Both the position numbers and the translations under genes were made by a program. The notes under the pieces were generated by a model. The model worked only from the letters and a program-made list of their open reading frames with translations. It did not search any database and was not told the DNA's origin. From the NCBI RefSeq assembly GCF_964187635.1, contig NZ_CAXLMO010000012.1, positions 1 to 56,554 on the forward strand: a stretch of DNA of 56,554 bases. The letters are read 5' to 3'. The stretch comes from Seribacter sulfatis. GTDB taxonomy: Bacteria; Verrucomicrobiota; Verrucomicrobiia; Opitutales; Seribacteraceae. Positions 8,656 to 17,941 of this stretch are shown here, in pieces; within the stretch, counting starts at the first letter, position 1, and every line of letters begins with the position of its first letter.

Positions 8656-10227
8656 GTGAGTTCCCTTAGGCATTTACCAAGTTGGTTAGATTCTCGTAGT
8701 TCGGGGGTCTTACTCCATGTCACATCATTGCCAGGTGATTTTGGGATTGGGAATTTAGGGAAGTCTTCATTCGAGTTTATCGATTTTTTAAATGTGGCTG
8801 GATTTAGATTTTGGCAAATTTGTCCAGTAGGTCCAACTGGTTATGGTGACTCCCCGTACCAAGTATTTTCCTCTTCTGCAGGAAACCCCTATTTGATTGA
8901 TTGGCATGCTCTTATTGATTTAAAAATGATAAGGCTTGATGATCTAGGTTCACTACAGAGTAATCCGGATCATGATGTAAATTATGGTCATCTTTATGAA
9001 CATTTTTATACCGCTGCCTCAATTGCCTTTTCTAATTTTGTGCAAAGTGGTGAAAGTATTGAATCTAAATACGGAAAGTTTGATCTTTTTATTGAAGAAA
9101 ATAAAAGTTGGTTAGAGCCCTACTGCTGTTATCAGGCCCTCAAGAAGTCCGCTCTGAATAAGCCTTGGTGGCAATGGGATAAGAATGTTAGGAAATTTAG
9201 TGCATCGATTTTAGAGGGTTTATCGAGTGCACAGCTTGAAACTTATAATCTTCATTTATTTCTCCAATATATATTTTTCTCACAGTGGAAGGAGTTACGG
9301 ACTTACGCTCACAAAAAAGAAGTTCAAATCCTTGGGGATTTACCAATCTATGTTGCTCCAGACTCAGCTGATGTATGGGAAAAGCCTGAACTTTTTCAAG
9401 TGGATACAAACGGAGCGGGATTTTCGCATGTAGCAGGAGTTCCTCCAGACTATTTTAATGAAGATGGTCAATATTGGGGAAATCCACTGTACGACTGGCC
9501 CGTTCACAAGGCAGACGGTTACCAATGGTGGATTAAGCGTTTGGAGTCGCAATTATCCCTTTTTGATGTGGTTCGAATTGATCACTTTAGGGGATTTCAT
9601 GATTATTGGAGTATTCCGGCAGATACTTCAGATGCAAAGGCAGGTAAATGGGAGAACGGTCCTGGAATTGATTTTTGGAATGTGGTTGCAAAATATTTCC
9701 CTACCCTCCCCTTTTTAGCTGAAGATTTAGGTTTGATCACCAAGGGGGTTCGATCTCTTCGAGAAAGCGCTGGATTACCGGGAATGGCAGTTTTACAGTT
9801 TGCATTCGATGGCGATCCTGAAAATCTTTATCTCCCCCATAACTTATCCCCGGACCTCGTTCTCTACACAGGTACTCATGATAATGATACTACCTGTGGT
9901 TGGTATCATTCAACTGATGATGAAATTCGCGGGAATTTTAGGAGTTACTTTAATATTCCGGGCGATTTCCCATCTTGGGATATGTTAAGGATGGCATACC
10001 GTACGACTGCTCAATTGGTGATCATTCCAATGCAGGATTTGCTCAGTCTGGGTTCTGAAGCACGCCTCAATGAACCAGGCCATTCATTTGGAAATTGGAC
10101 ATGGCGAATGAGTCCATGGCAACTTAAGAATATTTCAGTTGAATGTTCTGCATATCTAAGAAATCAAGCTGAAATATCAGGTAGACTAGCAAAGAAGAGT
10201 GTCGCTTCGATCGCAAAATTATCCTAG
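8656..10227 (+). CDS. malQ: 4-alpha-glucanotransferase MalQ (GH77)
   Basis: Amylomaltase that transfers maltodextrin segments between chains in glycogen/maltodextrin turnover. The 523-residue protein has the bacterial GH77 N-terminus (GVLLHVTSLPG, then GNLG). It also has PVGPTGYGDSPYQ, the nucleophile D309 in VRIDHFRGF, the acid/base E356 in LAEDLG and the stabiliser D409 in TGTHDND. It starts with GTG at 8656. No maltose regulon genes are adjacent. A GH13 debranching enzyme at 36.7-39.0 kb probably works in the same pathway. Confidence 0.95.
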   Translation: MSSLRHLPSWLDSRSSGVLLHVTSLPGDFGIGNLGKSSFEFIDFLNVAGFRFWQICPVGPTGYGDSPYQVFSSSAGNPYLIDWHALIDLKMIRLDDLGSLQSNPDHDVNYGHLYEHFYTAASIAFSNFVQSGESIESKYGKFDLFIEENKSWLEPYCCYQALKKSALNKPWWQWDKNVRKFSASILEGLSSAQLETYNLHLFLQYIFFSQWKELRTYAHKKEVQILGDLPIYVAPDSADVWEKPELFQVDTNGAGFSHVAGVPPDYFNEDGQYWGNPLYDWPVHKADGYQWWIKRLESQLSLFDVVRIDHFRGFHDYWSIPADTSDAKAGKWENGPGIDFWNVVAKYFPTLPFLAEDLGLITKGVRSLRESAGLPGMAVLQFAFDGDPENLYLPHNLSPDLVLYTGTHDNDTTCGWYHSTDDEIRGNFRSYFNIPGDFPSWDMLRMAYRTTAQLVIIPMQDLLSLGSEARLNEPGHSFGNWTWRMSPWQLKNISVECSAYLRNQAEISGRLAKKSVASIAKLS

Positions 10228-10250
10228 ATTAATCACTTCACAGGCTTAAT

Positions 10251-12020
10251 TTGAAAAGACTATTTCCATACTTTCTATTACTAAAGCCCTATTGGTTTGC
10301 CTTCCTTATTGCATTGGTATGCGGCGTCATTTACGGAGTCTCAAGTGGATTTGGTCTGCCTTATATGATCGATCAAGTCTTTCCTATAATATTTCCTGGT
10401 GAAAAATTGGATGTGCGGTTAAGCACATGGGAATTATTTATGTATATTTCTTGGTTCCCCCTTGTCTTTATCATTCGCGGTACAAGTAGCTATTTTAATT
10501 CTTACTTTATTAATTATTGTGGAATCCGGGTACTTGAGAAAATCAGATTTCAGGTCTTCGGAAAGCTTCAGCGCCTACCTATTTCTTTCTTTCATCGCAA
10601 TCAGGAGGGTGACCTTCTTAGTCGAATGATCTCAGACACTGGTCAGTTACAGGCTGCCATCCTACAGGTCAGTAATGATTTAATCAAACAGCCTATCACT
10701 TTTATCGGAGCGATTACTGCATTAATTGTAATGGCTGTTCAGCGTGAAGGTATGGCATTTGTTCTCTTATGCCTACTTGTAATTCCAATCTGCGTATTTC
10801 CCATTCGCAGGATTGGTGAGTTACTTTTAAACAAAGCACTCAACATGCAAGAAAAAGCGGGGAACTTGACGTCAATTTTGAGTGAAAATCTATCTGCTTA
10901 CAAAGAAGTTCGAGCCTTTAATCTCGAAAGTCGAGAAAAGGAAAGATTTTTAAATGTTTCCGAGAATTTTATCGATGCCCGAATGAAGGTGATCAAATAC
11001 TCACATATGCTGACACCACTTATTGAAATTATTACGGCAGTTGGAATTTCAGCAGCAATTTTTCAAGCATCTAGAAAATCAATACAATTAGATGCGGTAG
11101 TACCTGTAATTGTAGCACTTTACATGTCTTATGAGCCGGTTAAGAAATTAGGCGGTATTCATACCTCGATTAAACAGGCCCTCGCTTCTCTGGAAAGATT
11201 GGAAGAAATTCTTGAAACTGATGAAAGTATTTCTAATCCAACAGAACCTACGGAAATCAAAATGATAAGAGGTGAACTAGAATTTAATAATGTTTCATAC
11301 TCCTACTCCAATCGTGAGGAGGAACTAAATGAAATTCCTGCCTTAATTGATATCAATTTAAAAATATCCTCCGGTGAAGTAGTTGCCTTAGTGGGCCCCA
11401 GCGGAGGAGGTAAAAGCACTCTTGCTGGGTTATTGCCAAGATTTTATGATCCCGAAAAGGGATCCGTTTTATTAGATGGAATGAACTTACGTGATTTTTC
11501 TCTTCACGATGTTCGAGATGCAGTGGCCCTAGTGCCACAAAAACCGTTCCTTTTCGATCTTGATGTGGAGAAGAATATTGAACTGGGTAAATCAAAATAT
11601 ACTGATGCCACGATTAATGAGGTTTGCCAATTAGCTTATGCGGATGAGTTTATCAATGAATTTGAACAAGGTTATCAGGAACGCCTTGGAGAAAAAGGAA
11701 GCCGATTATCAGGTGGACAACTTCAACGCCTCGCTCTTGCCCGTGCTTTTTTCAAAAATTCCCCGTTATTGGTTCTGGATGAGGCAACCTCGGCTTTAGA
11801 CGCGGAAAACGAAGATAAAATTCACGAGGCAATGGCACAGTTGATTAAAGGTAAGACCACCCTGCTAATCGCTCACCGCTTTAGTTCTTTAAAATTGGCA
11901 TCCAGAATACTCGTCATGGATAAAGGCAGAATTATCGCGGATGGACCACATGACGAAGTTTACAAAAACTGTGACTTGTATCGTACTTTGTACGACCAAC
12001 AAAACGAGGGATTATCCTAA
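10251..12020 (+). CDS. ABC exporter, fused membrane and ATPase domains (MsbA-like)
   Basis: Homodimeric type IV ABC half-transporter of 589 residues. About six membrane segments fill residues 1-310. The ATPase domain (about 335-585) has Walker A GPSGGGKST (382-390), Q-loop ALVPQKPF, signature LSGGQ (486-490), Walker B LLVLDEATSALD and H-loop IAHRFSSL. All catalytic motifs are intact, so it should be active. It begins with TTG at 10251. Similarity to lipid A or multidrug exporters suggests lipid export, but the substrate cannot be told from sequence. The next gene is convergent. Confidence 0.9.
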   Translation: MKRLFPYFLLLKPYWFAFLIALVCGVIYGVSSGFGLPYMIDQVFPIIFPGEKLDVRLSTWELFMYISWFPLVFIIRGTSSYFNSYFINYCGIRVLEKIRFQVFGKLQRLPISFFHRNQEGDLLSRMISDTGQLQAAILQVSNDLIKQPITFIGAITALIVMAVQREGMAFVLLCLLVIPICVFPIRRIGELLLNKALNMQEKAGNLTSILSENLSAYKEVRAFNLESREKERFLNVSENFIDARMKVIKYSHMLTPLIEIITAVGISAAIFQASRKSIQLDAVVPVIVALYMSYEPVKKLGGIHTSIKQALASLERLEEILETDESISNPTEPTEIKMIRGELEFNNVSYSYSNREEELNEIPALIDINLKISSGEVVALVGPSGGGKSTLAGLLPRFYDPEKGSVLLDGMNLRDFSLHDVRDAVALVPQKPFLFDLDVEKNIELGKSKYTDATINEVCQLAYADEFINEFEQGYQERLGEKGSRLSGGQLQRLALARAFFKNSPLLVLDEATSALDAENEDKIHEAMAQLIKGKTTLLIAHRFSSLKLASRILVMDKGRIIADGPHDEVYKNCDLYRTLYDQQNEGLS

Positions 12021-12027
12021 GGGTAGT

Positions 12028-12567
12028 TTAGCGATTCTTTCCTCGGAGTATCCTCATTAATTCAAGACCATCACTCGGTGGTCCTTCCGGGAAATTTTCT
12101 GTAGGCTTGAGTGTTACAGGAAGAATTGATCGAAAAAACGCCAATGAATTGGCACAGAACCAACTTACCATAATAATCTCGAGCCAGGTTGGTATAATAA
12201 TTGAAAAAATGACCCAGCCTGAAACTGTGCTCATTAACAATGATGCAACTGGGCCCATGGCTATTATGGTGAAAAGTTTTACTGGAGATAGATTTTTTGT
12301 CTGATAACCGGTAAAGCCTTCCCTTCCGCTAAGAAAACTTAGTTCCCAGTATATCCTACCAGAGGTTATTTTCCATGATTTACTTTTATTTCCCACACGG
12401 ATCAAAAGGACATCTTTAGTTAAAAAGAAAGCGGGGACAAGATGGCCTAACTCATGAATAAAAGTGGCAAAGGAACGAAACAAGACAAGTCCAATCCACG
12501 CCGAAATAATCCACGGTAGTCCCTCCCAGCTTAAGTAATTAATACTATTTGCAATATATAATATCAT
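12028..12567 (-). CDS. Small M50-like membrane zinc metalloprotease
   Basis: A 179-residue, mostly hydrophobic protein with the zinc motif HELGH (H38, E39, H42) inside a predicted membrane helix. A possible third zinc ligand, D166, lies in PPSDGLELM near the C-terminus, where site-2 proteases carry their conserved Asp-Gly. Three further hydrophobic segments occur at about 97-125 and 128-150. There is no PDZ domain, so this is a minimal M50 protein. Its substrate is unknown. It converges with the ABC exporter and diverges from the HAD gene. Confidence 0.72.
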   Translation of the reverse strand: MILYIANSINYLSWEGLPWIISAWIGLVLFRSFATFIHELGHLVPAFFLTKDVLLIRVGNKSKSWKITSGRIYWELSFLSGREGFTGYQTKNLSPVKLFTIIAMGPVASLLMSTVSGWVIFSIIIPTWLEIIMVSWFCANSLAFFRSILPVTLKPTENFPEGPPSDGLELMRILRGKNR

Positions 12568-12633
12568 TTTAAAACGATTGAACTTGCTCGAAAAGATTCA
12601 TTTTATAAGTTTATGCACATTGACTGATAAAGA

Positions 12634-13092
12634 ATGTTTCGTTTTCTTATGCAAGCCTTCTCGGGCAAGAAGCTCCATGTTCGCGTTCCTCACACCAAAG
12701 GACTGCCCTTGACTGATGAAAATAAATTTGGGGAAGAAGCGGAATCCAGCCAATGGATTGGCGTTGATCTTGATGGTACTTTAGCGGAAGCAGGACCCTG
12801 GCAAGGTTTTGAGCATATCGGCAAGCCGGTACCTAATATGATGAAGCGTTTAAAGATATGGATAGAGATGGGCTATCGTGTAAAGATCGTTACTGCCCGT
12901 GCCCAAGATCCAGAAAAGGCAATTCCCCCCATTCGCAAATGGCTTCAAAAGCAAGGGTTGCCAGATCTTGAGATTACTAATGCAAAGGATATGGATATGA
13001 TAGAGCTTTGGGATGATCGTTGCGTCCAGGTTATTCCCAATACTGGTAATCCCGTTGGTCCTGCATCCGATCCTTACAGAAATAAAAGCTAA
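12634..13092 (+). CDS. HAD-family phosphatase-like protein
   Basis: A 152-residue protein with a compact HAD fold: motif I VDLDGTLAE (nucleophile D45, acid/base D47), motif II threonine in IVTARA and motif IV WDDR. There is no cap domain, as in small phosphatases that act on large or polymeric substrates, for example polynucleotide 3'-phosphatase-like domains. The first 38 residues are a basic, variable extension. The neighbours (M50 protease, decayed DNA) give no pathway clue, so the substrate is unknown. Confidence 0.75.
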   Translation: MFRFLMQAFSGKKLHVRVPHTKGLPLTDENKFGEEAESSQWIGVDLDGTLAEAGPWQGFEHIGKPVPNMMKRLKIWIEMGYRVKIVTARAQDPEKAIPPIRKWLQKQGLPDLEITNAKDMDMIELWDDRCVQVIPNTGNPVGPASDPYRNKS

Positions 13093-13262
13093 ATTTATTT
13101 ACAAATTGGGTGATTCTTAATCGCTATACAATTCGGTTAAGTTGTGGCTCGGCTAATTTCCCTTTGGTCTAGTCAGTAGTTAATTGGGCAAAATTTAATC
13201 GATTAGGAATTTTACTTTTTTTAGTATGTGCAGTCCATTTTCTGCCTTCCCAACACGATTAG
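13093..13262. other. Non-coding or decayed stretch after the HAD gene
   Basis: All frames are broken by frequent stops. I see no RNA gene, repeat or recognisable protein remnant here. It leads directly into the membrane-protein remnant beginning near 13263, so it may be the eroded 5' part of that gene. Confidence 0.4.
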
Positions 13263-13661
13263 CACTTTTATCCCTTTATCGCCGTTTCCTTCATAGTGGG
13301 AGGAGGCAAAGGAGTCATTTTTTCAACGATTACTTTCTTGATTGCTGGCCCTACCCTTTTTTGTGGATATTAAAAAAATCGTAAGTTTCGCATTCCTGCG
13401 ATTTTTACTTTGGGATTACTATTTCTTGTCCTTGCCCCAGGTGCTCTTGGCCATTCAGAGGGAGTAGGTACTTTACATTTTATTTCCTACTTTAGCGGGT
13501 TTTTCATTAGGGTTAGGACATTGGCTTTAAGCTTAGGCCTTGTAAGTCCAGTCCTTGATGCATTGTGCACGCTGAAAAAAATCAGTGTCCTAATTAGGTC
13601 CTGTTGCTTTACTAAACCATTGATTGAGATAGTTTGTCTATATTTGACCCTCCCTTGTTAA
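13263..13661 (+). pseudogene. Remnant of a multi-span membrane protein (possibly ThrE-like)
   Basis: One frame gives a hydrophobic, glycine-rich stretch (FIVGGGKGVIFSTITFLIAG) ending at a TAA (13371). It resumes in the same frame with RIPAIFTLGLLFLVLAPGAL and further hydrophobic segments to 13661. A TAG at 13260 closes it upstream. The order 'small residues, Arg-X-Pro-Ala, LVxPGALG, hydrophobic helix' resembles the second domain of threonine/serine exporters (ThrE family), but this is recognition by eye only. The internal stop, missing N-terminus and absence of a start point to a dead gene. Confidence 0.4.
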
Positions 13662-13679
13662 GTATTTAATGTTGAGAGA

Positions 13680-14129
13680 ATGCTTGTCTATTCTCTGCTA
13701 CGTTTATTCTTCATCTTTTTATCTACAATGTGCCTGGATGGAAAACCGAGTATTGTTTTCTCTTTGATCGATGATAATGGTTGGACTGATCTTGGGTATC
13801 TGGAGTCAAATTACGATGAGAGTGCAAATATTGACAATGATACTCATCCCGCCAATATCTTTAAAATCGTAGATACCACAGCGTTCAACTACCCTCCCCG
13901 CCCGGACTGCTTGATGTCTGGACAATATTCTTCAAGGCTAAGGCTTTATACAATAACTAGTTTATATCCTCTCGTAAGTGGGAGTCTCAAAGATATTCGA
14001 AGTAAAAATACTTCACTACTCACTGAAGGCAAAATTATCATTGCTGCCACTCCTACTACAGATTGCGGTTCCAAGATTACTAATCCCTTTCTCATTCCTA
14101 AGCAAAAGAGGAGGAAACAGTACTCGTGA
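13680..14129 (+). pseudogene. Truncated, degenerate sulfatase (family S1) remnant
   Basis: The 149-codon frame begins like a secreted sulfatase: a hydrophobic leader, then KPSIVFSLIDDNGWTDLG, matching the family start 'RPNIVFxLIDDxGWxDLG' with the two metal-binding Asp. SNYDESANID matches the 'xYETPNID' block, and CLMSGQYSSRLRLYT matches 'SLMTGQYPARLxxYT'. The formylglycine motif C-x-P-x-R that should precede it reads YPPRP, so the catalytic cysteine and arginine are gone. The frame ends after about 150 of an expected 450-550 residues, right at the next gene's start. I infer a pseudogene with a 3' deletion. Confidence 0.72.
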
Positions 14130-14890
14130 TGAATTGGTGGGGAAAACTTATTGGGACCGGTGTAGGAATGCTTGGCGGGCCGATCGGTTTGATTGCCGGT
14201 GCTGCCCTGGGACACCTTTATGATGAGGATGATCCAACTCCTCAGGATGAGCGTAAGGCTCGTATACTTTATCTCGCTTATTTTTTTTCCTGTGCTGCTA
14301 AAGTAGCGAAGGCAGACGGAGGTATTTCCGCAAATGAAATTGAAGTTACTGAATCATTAATACAAAGAATGGGGCTTGATGAGAAAACCGCGGAATTTGC
14401 CAAAAATGTATTTCGAAAAGCGAAAACCAGTCGACGCTCAGTCGATGAAGATCTCAAAGAGGCGGGGCGCCTGATCGGATATGATCCGATCGTTGGACAG
14501 TCTTTTCTTGGGGGTCTTTTCGAAATTATTCGTTCCAATGGAAATAAACTTAACGAATTACAAGTTCGCTTTCTACTATACGGAGAAGAACGCCTTAAAC
14601 TTAAACCGGGAACAGTTCGTTCATGGATACGCGGTGGGTATGCTCCACCCCGGCAGGATCCTTCAGTTGACAGTTTATCCCTAGAAGGTGCCTACAACGC
14701 ATTGGGCTTAAAGCAGGAGTGTAGTGAGAGGGAGCTCAAGAAAGCGTATCGTGCTAAAGCCGGAGACTTTCACCCAGATAAGTTAAAGAGCAAAAACTTA
14801 CCGCAAGAGTTTTTAAACTTTGCTAATGATCAATTAACAAAAATTAATCAAGCTTATGAAGTGATAAGCAAGGCTCGTGGGATCAATTAA
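14126..14890 (+). CDS. djlA: DjlA-like co-chaperone: TerB-like domain plus C-terminal J domain
   Basis: A 254-residue protein with a short glycine-rich membrane-anchor-like N-terminus (about 8-28) and a helical TerB/DjlA central domain (about 45-165). The C-terminal J domain (about 185-250) contains the DnaK-stimulating HPD (216-218). The layout matches DjlA, a membrane-tethered partner of DnaK. GTG at 14126 lies ten bases after AGGAGGA (14109-14115); an ATG follows at 14129. Its last eight bases overlap the convergent ABC ATPase gene. Confidence 0.82.
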   Translation: MMNWWGKLIGTGVGMLGGPIGLIAGAALGHLYDEDDPTPQDERKARILYLAYFFSCAAKVAKADGGISANEIEVTESLIQRMGLDEKTAEFAKNVFRKAKTSRRSVDEDLKEAGRLIGYDPIVGQSFLGGLFEIIRSNGNKLNELQVRFLLYGEERLKLKPGTVRSWIRGGYAPPRQDPSVDSLSLEGAYNALGLKQECSERELKKAYRAKAGDFHPDKLKSKNLPQEFLNFANDQLTKINQAYEVISKARGIN

Positions 14891-15560
14891 TAATAAGACC
14901 ATCCCGGATCGAAATAATTTTGTCACATCGATTGGCGATCTCTTCATTATGTGTAACCATTAATACAGCGATGTTCTGTTCCCTTGCTAGGTTTTGTAAC
15001 AGTTCGAAAACATTTTCAGAATTTGCAGAATCTAAATTGCCTGTGGGTTCATCAGCAAGTAACAATGCGGGAGAATTAACTAATGCCCGGGCAATTGCCA
15101 CCCGTTGTTGTTCTCCACCAGATAGCTTGTTAGCAAAACGCTCCCTTTTGCTTTCTAAACCGAGTTTACAAAGTACATCACTTGCTTTTTCTAAGGCAAT
15201 TTTTTTAGACAACCCTTTTTTTTGAGCTGGAAGAGACACATTTTCAACTGCTGTTAATTCTTTTATTAAAAAATGAAATTGAAAAACAAAACCAATGGAT
15301 TGGTTCCTTAGCATCGTTCGCTGTTCTTCATTCGATTTGGACATCTCTTTACCATCTATTATTATTTCTCCGGAGTCAGGTTGATCGAGTAAACCTAGTA
15401 AATAAAGAAGTGTGCTTTTGCCACATCCAGAGGGTCCTACAATTGATGTTAACTCTCCTGCACTTGCTTCAAAGGAAACACCTCTAAGTGCATTTACTCT
15501 TTCATCTCCTTCCAAAAATGAATGGCTCAGGTCGTGAACTTGTAATAAGGGAATATCCAC
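14883..15560 (-). CDS. ABC transporter ATPase, LolD/MacB type
   Basis: A 225-residue ATPase with Walker A GPSGCGKST (42-50), signature LSGGEQQRVAIARAL, Walker B LLLADEPTGNLD and the H-loop in VTHNEE. This is the LolD/FtsE/MacB-N subfamily, which works with FtsX-fold permeases by mechanotransmission rather than classical substrate translocation. It starts with GTG overlapping the permease stop (TAGTG). It is the last gene of the TolC-HlyD-permease-ATPase set, so a tripartite outer-membrane export or efflux role is likely. Substrate unknown. Confidence 0.92.
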   Translation of the reverse strand: MDIPLLQVHDLSHSFLEGDERVNALRGVSFEASAGELTSIVGPSGCGKSTLLYLLGLLDQPDSGEIIIDGKEMSKSNEEQRTMLRNQSIGFVFQFHFLIKELTAVENVSLPAQKKGLSKKIALEKASDVLCKLGLESKRERFANKLSGGEQQRVAIARALVNSPALLLADEPTGNLDSANSENVFELLQNLAREQNIAVLMVTHNEEIANRCDKIISIRDGLIIN

Positions 15561-16807
15561 TATATGCTTTCCCTAATAATTTTTGCCGGTTCAATTTTTG
15601 ATGCCCTACGTGCAGGAATCCAACTGGCAACGCTCACAAATAGAGTGGCTAGTAAAACGGCACTCAAGTAATGTGAAATATCCCAATTTACCGCAAATTT
15701 GTCAGTGGAAAAAATTCCTCGTACACTTAACGGAATCTGTGAAATGATGTAAGTTACGATCGCGCCTGAAATAACTCCTAATATGATTCCTGCAATCAGT
15801 ACAATGGTACCTTGCCAGAGGAATACAGAAGATACATCTCGGGGAGAAAACCCAATCGACCTGAGAATTGCAATATCGCGGGTCTTCTCTATTACCATAA
15901 TCGCAAACACATTAAACATGCCTAATCCAGATAGTAAGAGGATACAGGAAACAGTTATCGCTGATGAAATTCGCAAGGCTTTAAATACATCCAACCAAAC
16001 CTTTTCTCTTTCTTGCCAGCTAACAGTTCTATGTCCAATTGATTCTTGAATTTGTTTAGCAACATCCGGTGCATTATTTACATTTGATAACGCTAGTTGA
16101 AGTATAGAGCCTCCAAATCTCTTTCCAATTAAAGATCTTGCCGTTGAAAGATCAATATAGATACGTTTTTTATCAATCTCGCTCGCACCAGTTTCAAATA
16201 TTCCAGAAACCCGTAATTGAAAGTTTTTCTTGGTTCCAACTAAGTTGACCCGTTCACCTAATTTAATATTAAGCCTTTGCGCGATCCGATAGCCTATCAA
16301 AATACCCATGCGATCTTTCTCAAAATTTTCAATCGATCCTTGAATCAATTGATTTTCAATATTTGAGACTTTAATGTGATCTTGAATTCTTAATCCATGC
16401 ACTTGAACTGATTGACCACGAGAGTGAGAATTTAGTCTCCCAATAGTTTCGAGGATTTCAGAGATACCAATAACTGAAGGGAAATTCGAAAGGGACTCGA
16501 TTATTTCTGCAGGATGGTCGATGCCTTCAATAAATCGAGAATTCTCCCTGTTTTTGAAAATAAAATGGGTTTTACCATCAGTTGATACTTTATTGATGGT
16601 CGACTCATTATCCTGAAATCTATCCGAAATGCGAATCGCCCCACTAGTACCTAAGATTGTATCAATAAAAACCTTTTGAAAGCCGGAGGTTTGTGCCTGA
16701 GTAACAATAAAAAAAGCAATTCCAAATACTATCCCAAGTAAACTCATCATCATCGTTCGCTTGCGCGAAAAAACATAACGCAATGCTAATTGAAGAGATG
16801 GGCTCAC
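15560..16807 (-). CDS. FtsX-fold ABC permease (LolC/MacB-like)
   Basis: A 415-residue inner-membrane protein with one membrane helix at about 17-40, a periplasmic domain of about 230 residues (MacB-PCD type) and three helices near 280-300, 330-355 and 380-400. It ends in WIPARRASKIEPAKIIRES, the usual coupling end of LolC/E and MacB permeases (SRRAARLxPxEALR). The start is GTG at 16807. With the separate ATPase and the upstream adaptor and TolC genes it forms a split MacB. A LolCDE role is less likely because only one permease is present and a TolC partner is encoded. Confidence 0.9.
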   Translation of the reverse strand: MSPSLQLALRYVFSRKRTMMMSLLGIVFGIAFFIVTQAQTSGFQKVFIDTILGTSGAIRISDRFQDNESTINKVSTDGKTHFIFKNRENSRFIEGIDHPAEIIESLSNFPSVIGISEILETIGRLNSHSRGQSVQVHGLRIQDHIKVSNIENQLIQGSIENFEKDRMGILIGYRIAQRLNIKLGERVNLVGTKKNFQLRVSGIFETGASEIDKKRIYIDLSTARSLIGKRFGGSILQLALSNVNNAPDVAKQIQESIGHRTVSWQEREKVWLDVFKALRISSAITVSCILLLSGLGMFNVFAIMVIEKTRDIAILRSIGFSPRDVSSVFLWQGTIVLIAGIILGVISGAIVTYIISQIPLSVRGIFSTDKFAVNWDISHYLSAVLLATLFVSVASWIPARRASKIEPAKIIRESI

Positions 16808-16813
16808 AAATCT

Positions 16814-17941
16814 TTAATGGATATGATTGGTTAGAATTGGCTTTACCTTTTGCCCGTCGTTTAAAATATGCGGTGTCTCATATACTACAATATCACCGAC
16901 TTTTAGTCCTTCCAAAATCTCTATACTTTTTAAGTTTCTAGCACCAATCTTTACCGATCTTATAAACGCTTTTCCTTCCCTTACCACAAAAACAGAATTA
17001 CCGATCAAGGACTTACTGGGAAGAAGTAAACGATCTTCTTTTTTACTTTTTATTATTTCAACTCTTCCAGACATACCCGGTTGAACCATTTGAGTTGATT
17101 GCAGAGGCTCAAGATAGAGAAGTCTTCTTCCTGTGGAAGCATTTACTGTCGGGGAAAGTCTGGAAACCTTTGCCTCTATGATTTGATTACCCCTTGAAAA
17201 CAGAGATACTGCAGCAGTTAAACCCTCTTTAATTCCCACAAAATCATCCTCATCTAACGATGCTTCGATTAGCCGTTCATTTGAGATTATGGTTCCCAAA
17301 TTATAGCCAAAAGAAATTAACTCCCCTCCTGACACATTAGAATTTATCAATTGACCATCGATAGGACTTCTAATGGTCATCTTTTTAATTTGAGCTTTTA
17401 AATCTTCGATTCTAATTGAATGATTAATTAGTTTCTCGCTATCTGAAATTTTTTCTTGTTCAACTTCAATTTCTAAACGAGTTACAATATTCTTTTTCCT
17501 TTTTAGTTCAGCTAAGGTTATTTTTTCTGCATTAAAAAGTGCGGTTGATGCATTCAGTTCCTCTTTCTCAATTTCTAAGGTATTTGCGAATATGGAACCT
17601 TCATTAATTCTCTGCTCGAAATGATTTTTTTCCATTAAAGCTTTTTTAAGGCTACGATTTAAATCACTTATGTCCAATTGAACAAGAATCTGTCCTTTAA
17701 CAACCGGAATCGCTTTGCTTAGGGGCTTTATGGCAACGAATTGCACTACACCTTGGGCATGAGATTTTAATTGAAAAGTCTGCTCTGCCAGAATTTGAAT
17801 ATTTCCAGTAACTGAATCTTTCATCGTTCCTTTAATTACTTTAGCACAGAGCAATCTCTCCCCCTTAGACACGATAAAAAAACTAAAACCTGCGATTCCT
17901 AACAATATACCTATAATAACTATCGATTTTATTTTAATCAT
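16814..17941 (-). CDS. HlyD/MacA-type periplasmic adaptor protein
   Basis: A 375-residue membrane-fusion protein. The N-terminal anchor is about 4-24, followed by a lipoyl-like half-motif, a helical hairpin at about 95-190 (glutamate/lysine-rich coiled coil), the second lipoyl half (IRSPIDGQLI) and a beta-barrel with QPGMSGRVEI near 285-295. A membrane-proximal domain ends it (EGLKVGDIVV). It should bridge the FtsX-type permease and the TolC-like protein across the periplasm. It overlaps the TolC-like gene by four bases (ATGA), so translation is likely coupled. Confidence 0.9.
   Translation of the reverse strand: MIKIKSIVIIGILLGIAGFSFFIVSKGERLLCAKVIKGTMKDSVTGNIQILAEQTFQLKSHAQGVVQFVAIKPLSKAIPVVKGQILVQLDISDLNRSLKKALMEKNHFEQRINEGSIFANTLEIEKEELNASTALFNAEKITLAELKRKKNIVTRLEIEVEQEKISDSEKLINHSIRIEDLKAQIKKMTIRSPIDGQLINSNVSGGELISFGYNLGTIISNERLIEASLDEDDFVGIKEGLTAAVSLFSRGNQIIEAKVSRLSPTVNASTGRRLLYLEPLQSTQMVQPGMSGRVEIIKSKKEDRLLLPSKSLIGNSVFVVREGKAFIRSVKIGARNLKSIEILEGLKVGDIVVYETPHILNDGQKVKPILTNHIH

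Noticed and set aside
13410..13661. A real 83-residue membrane protein gene
   Set aside because: It is the continuation, after an in-frame stop, of a hydrophobic frame that begins further upstream. There is no ATG and no ribosome binding site.
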